From Bacillus pumilus (lineage in GTDB: Bacteria > Bacillota > Bacilli > Bacillales > Bacillaceae), in assembly GCF_900186955.1 (NCBI RefSeq), contig NZ_LT906438.1:3658001-3722000 (forward strand): a DNA stretch of 64,000 nt, written 5' to 3'. Made by a program: the position numbers and the translations under genes. Below are positions 54,919 to 62,841 of this stretch, one piece after another. The notes beneath the pieces are model-generated. The model was not told the DNA's origin, made no database searches, and saw only the letters and a program-made list of their open reading frames with translations. Within the stretch, counting starts at the first letter, position 1. Every line of letters begins with the position of its first letter.

Positions 54919-55329
54919 ATGGAATTTTCAAAGAAACAACCAACAGATGCAGACCGTTTTTTGCAACGAATGACAGATACGCATACATCAAGCTCCGTCT
55001 TTTCTCAAACAAACTTTCACACTGAAGACATGACACCAGCAGAGCTGGCTGCTTTGAAAGCAAAGATCAAAGAAGAACAGAAAACAGCGCTAATCAGAGC
55101 CATCCGGCATCAGCTTCAACATGAATTTGCAGAAGACCGCCAAGAAGCGGGAAAAATTTTAGATCTAATTGATGAACTTCAGAACAAAGTGTATAAACAT
55201 CAAAAGCGCATCCATACGCATATGTCTGGACAAGCCATTGACGCCTTAACAGAGAAAATCGAGCAAAGACTCAAGTTTTACGAACTGAAAGAAGATGTTC
55301 AATCCGCCATCGACTCGATTGGCATTTAG
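54919..55329 (+). CDS. Small helical protein, possible effector partner
   Basis: A 136-residue soluble protein, mostly helical and charged, with a disordered start and a C-terminal coiled-coil (LIDELQNKVYKHQKRIHTHM ... IEQRLKFYELKEDVQSAIDSI). ATG at 54919 follows AAGGAG. It begins 12 bp after the lipase stop, so the two are co-transcribed. LXG effectors usually need small helical partners to leave the cell, and this gene is the natural candidate. No WXG motif is seen and the family is not recognised. Confidence 0.7.
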   Translation: MEFSKKQPTDADRFLQRMTDTHTSSSVFSQTNFHTEDMTPAELAALKAKIKEEQKTALIRAIRHQLQHEFAEDRQEAGKILDLIDELQNKVYKHQKRIHTHMSGQAIDALTEKIEQRLKFYELKEDVQSAIDSIGI

Positions 55330-55411
55330 ATGAACCTTCCGTCTTATGAATCTTTTCCCCATCTCACTCGTATATACTAAAAGAGTGATTGATTTGAAAG
55401 GAGATCTGTTT

Positions 55412-57088
55412 GTGGGATATATTTTGTTATTTTCGGTTGTGATCGGTCTTGTCTTGACCCTCTTGCTCACACCACTCAAGTTGATCGTTAGAAAGAAAGG
55501 AACAGAACAGCAGGTTCCGCTTATGTGGATTGCAGGCCTTGCTTTACTGTTCATGGTCGGTATTTTTGTTTTCTATTATATGACCAATTTGGATCGTAAC
55601 CCTTCATCCCTCTGGTTGATTGGACTTGTTGTGACAGCAGCAGGCGCCTTTTTATCAGTTGGGCTGGAGCGTAAGATCAAAGGCGTGCTGTTTCTTATTT
55701 TATTACTGCTCGGTGTTTATATGGCGACAGCTTTTCTATTCAATGCGAATGAGAAATTTGATGTCTCCAAAATGGAACAAAAAGTGGAAATCAAAGCGTT
55801 TGATGAGACGGAAACACCTGCAAGTGTACCGCCTCAATTTGCTCGGAACAAAATGAAGAAATCGTTCGGACAGGTTCCAAACACAAGCTACTATGAACTT
55901 GGCAGCCTGCAAATCCAGAAGGTCAACGGTGAGTATGTGTACATCGCCCCAGTGGAATTCTCGGATTTCTTTAAATGGATTCGTTCAGGGAGTACGCCGG
56001 GTTACTTTACTTTAAGTGCGACCGACTCATCTGCCAATCCAAAGTTTGTGAAAACAGAGATGGTCTACACGCCTTCCTCTTATTTCAACAAAGAAATTGA
56101 GCGGCATATTCGCCTTCAATACCCTGATTTGATTTTCTACGGAGATACACAGCTGGAAATCAATGATGATGGCAAGCCTTATTACATTCGAACATTTGGC
56201 GATTTCATCTCTGCCCGAAACGGCTTTAAAGCGTCAGGTGTTGTCGTTGTTGATGCCAAAACTGGCGCAACGAAGAAATACTCTTTAGATCAAGTACCTG
56301 CCTTTATCGATGGTGCTGTTTCACCAGAGGCCGTTAGTCTGCAAAACAGTTATTTCGGAAACTATATTCACGGGTTCTGGAATAGTATGTTTGGAAAGTC
56401 AGATGTAAAGCTGCCTTCAGATGAAGGAACAGAAGCCAATGTGAGTCCGGTGTTTGATGCAAAAGGAGATATGTACTACTTCACAGATTTCACCAGTCCG
56501 AAAGAGGGTGTTGACTCGATGCTTGGGTATGCCCTGACAAATGCCCGGACAGGAAAAGCGACTTATTATACCGGAAATCTTGAAGCGTCCTACATGGATT
56601 CTCAAGGCGCTCTGCAAATTATTGAGAAACGTTTCATCGAAAAGAAATGGAAAGGCCGTATGCCGATTCTGTATAATTTCTATGGAGAAGCCAGCTGGCT
56701 CACGCCGGTTCTGGATTCAAATGGATTCCTGCAAAACTACTTTATCGTTTCGGCAGCCAATCCTGAAATCGCTGCGTACGCTTCAACACCAAACGAAGCA
56801 CTGAGAGCCTATAAGACAGCTCTGCAAAAAGGCGGCGGTACCGTTAACAGTTCCTCTAAGCAGGAAAAGAAAGAAACTACAGGGAAAGTCAAACGAGTGT
56901 ATAAAGAAAAGACCGGTGATTATACAACCGTCACCTTCCTGCTAGACGATGGGAAAAGCTACACCATGTCATCTGAAAAAGAACCTCTCGTCATTTATTT
57001 AAAAGAAGGCGATCAGGTCACCATGAAATACACAGATACGGGTGAAATCTTCCTTCCAGTTGATGAGATAAACATTAAAGGATTATAA
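55412..57088 (+). CDS. Large membrane protein with extracellular domain, unknown
   Basis: A 558-residue protein. GTG at 55412-55414 lies eight bases after AAAGGAG; the frame is open upstream but has no site there. Four hydrophobic helices lie at residues about 1-120. A long non-membrane part follows, with repeated segments of beta-rich type (YYIRTFGDFISARNGFKASGVVVVDAKTG, MYYFTDFTSPKEGVDSMLGYALTNARTG) and an OB-like C-terminal domain (DYTTVTFLLDDGKSYTMSSE). It follows the lipase and small helical gene. I do not recognise the family and cannot say whether it belongs to the effector module. Confidence 0.75.
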   Translation: MGYILLFSVVIGLVLTLLLTPLKLIVRKKGTEQQVPLMWIAGLALLFMVGIFVFYYMTNLDRNPSSLWLIGLVVTAAGAFLSVGLERKIKGVLFLILLLLGVYMATAFLFNANEKFDVSKMEQKVEIKAFDETETPASVPPQFARNKMKKSFGQVPNTSYYELGSLQIQKVNGEYVYIAPVEFSDFFKWIRSGSTPGYFTLSATDSSANPKFVKTEMVYTPSSYFNKEIERHIRLQYPDLIFYGDTQLEINDDGKPYYIRTFGDFISARNGFKASGVVVVDAKTGATKKYSLDQVPAFIDGAVSPEAVSLQNSYFGNYIHGFWNSMFGKSDVKLPSDEGTEANVSPVFDAKGDMYYFTDFTSPKEGVDSMLGYALTNARTGKATYYTGNLEASYMDSQGALQIIEKRFIEKKWKGRMPILYNFYGEASWLTPVLDSNGFLQNYFIVSAANPEIAAYASTPNEALRAYKTALQKGGGTVNSSSKQEKKETTGKVKRVYKEKTGDYTTVTFLLDDGKSYTMSSEKEPLVIYLKEGDQVTMKYTDTGEIFLPVDEINIKGL

Positions 57089-57124
57089 AAAAGACGTTTC
57101 TCCTATTGAGGAGAAGCGTCTTTT
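57089..57124. terminator. Bidirectional terminator overlapping the LysR 3' end
   Basis: AAAAGACGTTTCTCCT and AGGAGAAGCGTCTTTT pair around ATTG. The minus-strand arm carries the last codons and stop of the LysR gene. Confidence 0.85.
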
Positions 57125-58002
57125 CTCTCTTTCCTTAACAATTCAACGAGCAATTCTTTATTTTTATTTCCCCCTGTCATCGGTGACTCGACATAGGAAA
57201 ATTTTCGTTTAAAATCCATTCCTCTCACAGAAATGACAGCCAATTCACCGCCAATGCTGCCTCGTTGGAGGACATATTTAGATAAAACAGAAAGCCCCAT
57301 TCCATGAATCACAGCCTCTTTAATCGCTTGATTGCTGCTAAACGTCACAAATGTCCGTGCTTTCAGTCCATTTGATTTCAGGACGTGCTGTAAGTATTCC
57401 CCGGTACCTGATCCCTCTTCTCTCGTGATCCATGTTTCGTTTTGCAGTTGATCAATCGTGACATCCTTTTTCTTAGCAAAGGGGTGATCTAATGGCGCGA
57501 CGATATAGAGCTCATCTTCTAGGAAAGTTTCTACTGTCAGTTCTTTGTCATTCGTCTGTCCTTCGATCAAACCGATGTCGACATGGAATAAGCGGACATG
57601 ACTGGCGATCGCCTCTGTGTTATCAATGACCACCTCAATGTCCACATGCGGATAGAGCTGATGAAACTCTGCCAATATTTGCGGCAGCACGTACTCTCCA
57701 ATGGTAAAACTCGCCCCGATTGTCAGCTTCCCTCTTGCCAGATGATGATGCTCATAAATATCCTGCTTCGCCTGTTCATATAAACGAATGATTTGTTTTG
57801 ATCGATGGTACAGCATATCCCCAGTTGGTGTAACAGTTAGTTGCTTTGGCGAACGATTCAGCAGAACGGTCTGGAATTCCTGCTCCAAGTTCTTAATATG
57901 AAGACTGACACTTGGCTGAGAAATCCGCAGCTTTTGGGCTGCCTTTGTAAAGTTTTTCTCTTCCACAACTGTCACAAATGTCTTCAGTGCATCGTAATAC
58001 AT
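57103..58002 (-). CDS. LysR-family transcriptional regulator
   Basis: A 299-residue LysR protein. ATG at 58002 follows AGGAGAGGG. The helix-turn-helix is in MYYDALKTFVTVVEEKNFTKAAQKLRISQPSVSLHIKNLE (start about residue 1; shown here only as landmarks AAQKLRISQPSVSLHI). The C-terminal part is the LysR substrate-binding domain (TIGASFTIGEYVLPQIL, WITREEGSGTGEYLQ). It resembles the CysL/YwfK-type group by length and motifs. It is divergent from ganR, with 172 bp between. The target is unknown. Confidence 0.85.
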   Translation of the reverse strand: MYYDALKTFVTVVEEKNFTKAAQKLRISQPSVSLHIKNLEQEFQTVLLNRSPKQLTVTPTGDMLYHRSKQIIRLYEQAKQDIYEHHHLARGKLTIGASFTIGEYVLPQILAEFHQLYPHVDIEVVIDNTEAIASHVRLFHVDIGLIEGQTNDKELTVETFLEDELYIVAPLDHPFAKKKDVTIDQLQNETWITREEGSGTGEYLQHVLKSNGLKARTFVTFSSNQAIKEAVIHGMGLSVLSKYVLQRGSIGGELAVISVRGMDFKRKFSYVESPMTGGNKNKELLVELLRKERKDASPQ

Positions 58003-58174
58003 CGGTCCCTCTCCTATCAGAAATCTTAATCCAAAACCTTTCATATATATATCTTACTAATTCCTTCCCAGTGCGTAAAGAAGCGCTTAACTGAAAACAA
58101 TTTAATAAAAATATTTACTAATTTTTTTAAAGACTCTATACTAGAAGGAGATATTTTCTATAGGAGGTGCTGAT

Positions 58175-59170
58175 TTGGCAGCTAAAATAAAGGACATTGC
58201 TGAAAAAGCTGGATTATCCATTGCGACTGTATCTCGCGTACTGAACCAAGATCCCAACCTATCTGTCACGGATCAAACACGTGAGAAAGTATACGCCGCC
58301 GCTGAAGCTTTGTCCTATCAAAAGAAAACTTTCAAACATTCATTAAAAAAAATCGCCTTTCTCTATTGGATGACCGAAAAGGAAGAGCTTGAAGATATTT
58401 ATTTTAAATCCATTCGTCTAGGCGTTGAGGAACTTACGAATACTCGGAGTTTAAATGTCACCGCTTACAATCCATCTGATGGGCTTCACTCCATTGATTC
58501 TTCTACAGAAGGGATTATCGCCATCGGCCGATTTAAAAAGTCAGAGCTTGACCAGTTATATGCGATCACCCAACATATCGTTTTTATTGATACGTCACCA
58601 GATGAAGACCGTTTTGATTCAGTAAAGCCAAACCTGAAACGAATTGTTGAAAAGATCATCGATTCTTTTATTGAAAAAGAACACACATCCATTGGATTCG
58701 TTGGCGGCACAGACATTGATCTGAATACGAATGTGCATATTCCAGATATTCGCGAAACGACTTTCCGTGAATATATGATGGCTCACAATGTCCTTAATGA
58801 GCGTTTGGTCTATGTCGGTCATCATTTCTCAGTAGATGAAGGCTATGCGCTGATGATGAAGGCGATTGATGAGCTTGGTGATGACCTGCCCACCGCTTTT
58901 TGTGTCGCTAGTGATCCTCTTGCCATCGGCTGCTTACAAGCATTAAACGAGCGAGGATTTTCTCTGCCGAACCGCGTGAGCGTCTTTAGTATCAACGATA
59001 TTCATGTGTCTCAATATGTGTCACCGCCGCTCACCACGTATCATATCCACACGTCTTTACTTTGTGAAACAGCAGTTGATTTACTGTTAGAAAGACTTGT
59101 AGACGGCAGAACATTACCGAAAACTGTGCTGATTGCCTCAGAACCTGTCTTTCGAAAAAGTACGATATAA
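58175..59170 (+). CDS. ganR: LacI-family regulator of galactan utilisation GanR
   Basis: A 331-residue repressor. TTG at 58175 follows AGGAGG. The LacI helix-turn-helix is at residues about 5-25 (IKDIAEKAGLSIATVSRVLN) and the effector domain follows (IGFVGGTDIDL, FCVASDPLAIGCLQALNERG, VFSINDIHVSQYVSPPLTTYHI). The length matches GanR of B. subtilis, and ganS-ganP-ganQ-ganB follow directly. AT-rich repeats before ganR and before ganS resemble each other, which fits autoregulation. Confidence 0.9.
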   Translation: MAAKIKDIAEKAGLSIATVSRVLNQDPNLSVTDQTREKVYAAAEALSYQKKTFKHSLKKIAFLYWMTEKEELEDIYFKSIRLGVEELTNTRSLNVTAYNPSDGLHSIDSSTEGIIAIGRFKKSELDQLYAITQHIVFIDTSPDEDRFDSVKPNLKRIVEKIIDSFIEKEHTSIGFVGGTDIDLNTNVHIPDIRETTFREYMMAHNVLNERLVYVGHHFSVDEGYALMMKAIDELGDDLPTAFCVASDPLAIGCLQALNERGFSLPNRVSVFSINDIHVSQYVSPPLTTYHIHTSLLCETAVDLLLERLVDGRTLPKTVLIASEPVFRKSTI

Positions 59171-59178
59171 ACAACCGG

Positions 59179-59210
59179 AAGCCCCGTCCAATGTGGAGGG
59201 CTTTCTTTTC
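59179..59210 (+). terminator. ganR terminator
   Basis: AAGCCCCGTCC and GGAGGGCTT pair and TTCTTTTC follows. Confidence 0.7.
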
Positions 59211-59220
59211 TCTCTACATC

Positions 59221-59275
59221 AGTAAAAAATTTTACTTAATAAATTTAATAAAATATGTTTACTTTTTTTACTCAA
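59221..59275. promoter_or_regulatory. Candidate GanR operators before ganS
   Basis: AGTAAAAAATTTTACT (59221-59236) is a near-perfect palindrome. A second AATAAAATATGTTTACT-type stretch follows and resembles AATAAAAATATTTACT at about 58104-58119 upstream of ganR. The shared pattern suggests operator sites for the same repressor. Confidence 0.5.
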
Positions 59276-59293
59276 GTTGATATTCTCACATTA

Positions 59294-59307
59294 AGAAAGC
59301 GTTTTCT
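59294..59307. promoter_or_regulatory. cre-like CcpA site before ganS
   Basis: AGAAAGCGTTTTCT fits the cre consensus and lies about 37 bp before the ganS start. Confidence 0.7.
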
Positions 59308-59343
59308 TATCATCTGTGAAAAAAGAACGAGAGGGGATTACGA

Positions 59344-60609
59344 ATGAAAAAGGGAAAATGGGCGACATTATCAGCAGTCGTTGGGACTGCTGTTCTTCTG
59401 CTTTCAGCTTGCGGACCGGGAGATGACAATTCAAGCGGAACACAGCCAGCATCTACAGGTACAAAGACCTTACTAGTGTGGGAGGATGTCAAAAAAACTG
59501 AGGGGATTCAAGACGCTGTAAAAGAATTCGAAAAACAACATGATGTGAAAATCAAAGTGGTCGAAAAAGCTTATGCCGACCAAATCGAAGCTCTCCGTCT
59601 AGATGGAGCAGCTGGGACAGGTCCAGACGTCATCACGATGCCTCACAATCAAATTGGATCAGCTGTCACTGAGGGGCTATTACAAGAAATCAAGCCAGAT
59701 CAAAAAGTGATCAACTCCTTCACAGACGAATCGATTCAATCACAAACGGTAGATGGAAAACTGTATGGTCTGCCAAAATCCGTTGAAACCACTGTCCTTT
59801 TTTATAACAAAGATCTTGTCAAAAAGGCACCAACGACACTTGATGGCTGGTATGATCTTTCGAAAAAGCTGACAAAAGACGGAAAGTACGGTTTTGTTGC
59901 GAAATGGGATGAAATTTACTATGCGCAAAGTGTTTTAGGCGGATCTGGGGGCTATATTTTCAAGCAGAAAAGCGATGGCTCTTATGATGTTAATGACATT
60001 GGTTTGAAAAACGATGGCGCCATCCAAGGCGGAGAATACATTCAAAAATTCTTTAGCGAAGGACTTTTCCCGAAAGGCATCATTGGTGAACAAGGAATCA
60101 ATGTCCTCAACTCCTTATTTACAGAGAAAAAAGCAGCAGCCGTCATTTCTGGTCCTTGGTCATTTGGTCCATATAAAGAGGCGGGTATTGACTATGGTGT
60201 GGCTGAGCTGCCAACACTCCCTAACGGAAAACATATGAGCTCATTTTTAGGTGTAAAAAGCTACAACGTCTCCTCTTATTCTAAAAATAAAGAACTTGCT
60301 GAGAAATTTGTTGAATTTATCACGAACGAAAAAAATTCAAAGAAGCGCTTTGAATTAACAGAGGAAATTCCACCAGTGAAAAAACTGATGAAAGATCCAA
60401 TCATTACGGAAAACGCAAATGCGGATGCTGTTTCTAAACAAACGAAATACGCCACACTGACACCGAACAATCCTGAAATGGAAGAGGTGTGGAAGCCGAT
60501 TGATAGTGCATTAGGACTGATTGCAACTGGTCGTACAGATGTGAAAAAGGCACTTGATGATGCGGTCAATCAAATCGACTCTCAAATTAAAGCAAATCAC
60601 TCCAAATAA
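59344..60609 (+). CDS. ganS: Galactooligosaccharide-binding lipoprotein GanS
   Basis: A 421-residue ABC-transporter solute-binding protein. Residues 1-22 are a lipoprotein signal with the lipobox LLSAC, so the mature protein starts at Cys22. ATG at 59344 follows GAGAGGGG. The sequence has the maltose-binding type marks KIKVVEKAYADQIEALRLDGAAGTGPDVITMPHNQ, shown as DGAAGTGPDVITMP, and VISGPWSF. It captures galactooligosaccharides from the breakdown of galactan and delivers them to GanPQ. It is the first gene of the operon, under GanR and CcpA control. Confidence 0.93.
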   Translation: MKKGKWATLSAVVGTAVLLLSACGPGDDNSSGTQPASTGTKTLLVWEDVKKTEGIQDAVKEFEKQHDVKIKVVEKAYADQIEALRLDGAAGTGPDVITMPHNQIGSAVTEGLLQEIKPDQKVINSFTDESIQSQTVDGKLYGLPKSVETTVLFYNKDLVKKAPTTLDGWYDLSKKLTKDGKYGFVAKWDEIYYAQSVLGGSGGYIFKQKSDGSYDVNDIGLKNDGAIQGGEYIQKFFSEGLFPKGIIGEQGINVLNSLFTEKKAAAVISGPWSFGPYKEAGIDYGVAELPTLPNGKHMSSFLGVKSYNVSSYSKNKELAEKFVEFITNEKNSKKRFELTEEIPPVKKLMKDPIITENANADAVSKQTKYATLTPNNPEMEEVWKPIDSALGLIATGRTDVKKALDDAVNQIDSQIKANHSK

Positions 60610-60619
60610 CCATCAAATG

Positions 60620-60642
60620 CGGGTAGTCTATCAAACTGCCCG
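60620..60642 (+). other. Hairpin between ganS and ganP
   Basis: CGGGTAGT and ACTGCCCG pair around a seven-base loop, with no T-run. Such hairpins protect the abundant binding-protein mRNA and lower downstream expression. Confidence 0.5.
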
Positions 60643-60678
60643 TAGTTGATCTAATTTTATATGAAGTAGGTGTTAGAC

Positions 60679-61986
60679 GTGACGGGTAACCTTGAACTAG
60701 ACCGCACACACATAGTGGAATCAAAGACACACCGGAGACGGGCGCTAATGTTCTCCTTTATACCCGGGATGGGGCAGATATACAACAAACAGTACGGCAA
60801 AGGGGCACTCTTTTTCCTGTTCGGCGTCTCTTTTTTGATTGTATTTTATGATTTATTCAATATTGGTTTCTGGGGACTGTTCACACTTGGGACGATGCTG
60901 CCTCGTGACAACTCTGTTTTTCTTTTAGCAAAGGGGATTATTGCGCTGTTAACAGCTGGTTTTGGTATCGGCTTTTATGTACTCATGATGCGTGATGCTT
61001 TTATGAATGGAAAGAAACGGGATCAAGGGGTACCACTTCATTCCATCCGTGCTCAATATCATCAGCTCATCGATCAAGGCTTCCCTTACTTAATGAGCAC
61101 TCCTGCTTTCTTTTTACTTCTATTTTCTGTTGTCTTTCCTATTATGTTCAGCTTTGCGCTTGCCTTTACGAACTATGATTTATATCACTCGCCTCCTGCC
61201 AATCTGATCGACTGGGTAGGAATCAAGAACTTTCAAAATATCTTTTCCATTGATATTTGGAGAGACACCTTCATTGATGTACTTGGCTGGACCGTCGTAT
61301 GGACTTTGGCTGCGTCGACTCTTCAATGTGCCCTCGGCATCTTTTTAGCGGTTCTGCTCAATCAGAAGGATTTAAAGGGAAAACGGTTTTTTAGAACCAT
61401 TTTGATTCTCCCTTGGGCTGTTCCGGGCTTTGTGACCATTTTGGTGTTTGCTGGACTGTTCAATGATACATTTGGGGCCATTAACAATACACTTTTTGCA
61501 TCGATAGGGATTGATCCAAAACCATGGCTAACAGATCCATTTTGGAGCAAAATTGCCCTCATTGCGATGCAGACTTGGCTTGGATTTCCTTTCGTTTTCA
61601 TTATGACAACAGGCGTTTTGCAGGCGATTCCCGAGGATTTATATGAGGCTGCGACCATTGATGGAGCCAATTTTTTTCAGAAATTCCGGTCCATCACGTT
61701 ACCGCTTGTTCTCTATTCCATTGCACCCATCCTCATCACACAATATACGTTTAATTTTAACAACTTTAATATCATCTACTTATTTAATGGCGGGGGACCG
61801 CCTGTTGCGGGGTCAACCGCTGGGGGAACGGACATCTTGGTGTCTTGGATTTATAAACTCACGATGCAGTCTTCTCAATATGCACTCGCTGCGGCTGTCA
61901 CAATTTTACTTTCAATCTTTGTCATCGCCATTGCACTCTGGCAGTTTAAGAGAACGAATTCATTCAAAGAGGAGGACATGATGTGA
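60679..61986 (+). CDS. ganP: Galactooligosaccharide ABC transporter permease GanP
   Basis: A 435-residue membrane protein of the MalF type. GTG at 60679 lies eight bases after AGTAGG. The N-terminus has two or three additional helices (ALMFSFIPGMGQIYNKQYGKG) before the six-helix permease core. The EAA loop that contacts the ATPase is EDLYEAATIDGANFFQKF (about residues 320-337). It pairs with GanQ; the ATPase is not encoded here, and the shared MsmX type is probably used as in B. subtilis. Confidence 0.92.
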   Translation: MTGNLELDRTHIVESKTHRRRALMFSFIPGMGQIYNKQYGKGALFFLFGVSFLIVFYDLFNIGFWGLFTLGTMLPRDNSVFLLAKGIIALLTAGFGIGFYVLMMRDAFMNGKKRDQGVPLHSIRAQYHQLIDQGFPYLMSTPAFFLLLFSVVFPIMFSFALAFTNYDLYHSPPANLIDWVGIKNFQNIFSIDIWRDTFIDVLGWTVVWTLAASTLQCALGIFLAVLLNQKDLKGKRFFRTILILPWAVPGFVTILVFAGLFNDTFGAINNTLFASIGIDPKPWLTDPFWSKIALIAMQTWLGFPFVFIMTTGVLQAIPEDLYEAATIDGANFFQKFRSITLPLVLYSIAPILITQYTFNFNNFNIIYLFNGGGPPVAGSTAGGTDILVSWIYKLTMQSSQYALAAAVTILLSIFVIAIALWQFKRTNSFKEEDMM

Positions 61987-61987
61987 T

Positions 61988-62830
61988 ATGGGATCAAAAC
62001 AAAACAAGCTCATTCGCCTGAGCATTACTTATTTTATCCTTTTCATTGCCTCCATTTGTATTCTATATCCACTGCTTTGGACGATCGGTGCTTCCTTTAA
62101 TCCTGGAAACAGCCTTATGAGCACAAGTATGTTTCCGAAGAATCCAACGTTCAGTCACTTTACCGAGCTCTTCTTTGGCCCGGGAGCACTTTATGCAAAA
62201 TGGTATTGGAACTCCATGAAGATCAGTATTGCCACAATGTTGTTAACGCTGATTCTTGTTAGCTTTACAGGCTATGCCTTTTCTAGATTCCGTTTCAAAG
62301 GACGGAAAAATGGGCTGATGCTCTTTTTACTGCTGCAAATGATTCCTCAATTTTCAGCGCTGATTGCGATTTTCGTTTTGGCTCAAATGCTTGGACTGAT
62401 TAACAGCCATCTTGCACTGATTTTGATTTATGCAGGCGGACAAATTCCGATGAATACGTATTTAATGAAAGGCTATCTTGATGCGATTCCGAAGGATCTT
62501 GATGAATCAGCCAGAATGGACGGCGCAGGGCATTTCCGAATTTTCATCCAAATTATTATGCCGCTTGCTAAACCTATTTTGGCGGTTGTCGCCATCAACT
62601 CATTTACAGGACCACTGGGTGATTTCATCATCTCCAGTGTCATTGTCCGCTCACCCGAAATGTATACACTCCCGATCGGTCTGTACAATCTTGTGTCAGA
62701 CAAAATGGGGGCCAGCTACACGACCTTTGCAGCCGGGGCTTTACTCATTGCGATTCCAGTCGCTTTATTGTTTCTTGTGTTACAAAAACAATTTGTGTCC
62801 GGCCTCACACAAGGCGGGACAAAAGGATAA
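61988..62830 (+). CDS. ganQ: Galactooligosaccharide ABC transporter permease GanQ
   Basis: A 280-residue membrane protein of the MalG type with six helices. ATG at 61988 follows GGAGGACATGATGTGAT and lies one base after the ganP stop. The EAA loop is KDLDESARMDGAGHFRIF. Segments FSRFRFKGRKNGLML and YTLPIGLYNLVSDKMGASYTTFAAG are typical. It completes the transport channel with GanP. Confidence 0.93.
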   Translation: MGSKQNKLIRLSITYFILFIASICILYPLLWTIGASFNPGNSLMSTSMFPKNPTFSHFTELFFGPGALYAKWYWNSMKISIATMLLTLILVSFTGYAFSRFRFKGRKNGLMLFLLLQMIPQFSALIAIFVLAQMLGLINSHLALILIYAGGQIPMNTYLMKGYLDAIPKDLDESARMDGAGHFRIFIQIIMPLAKPILAVVAINSFTGPLGDFIISSVIVRSPEMYTLPIGLYNLVSDKMGASYTTFAAGALLIAIPVALLFLVLQKQFVSGLTQGGTKG

Positions 62831-62841
62831 GGGGAGATTTG

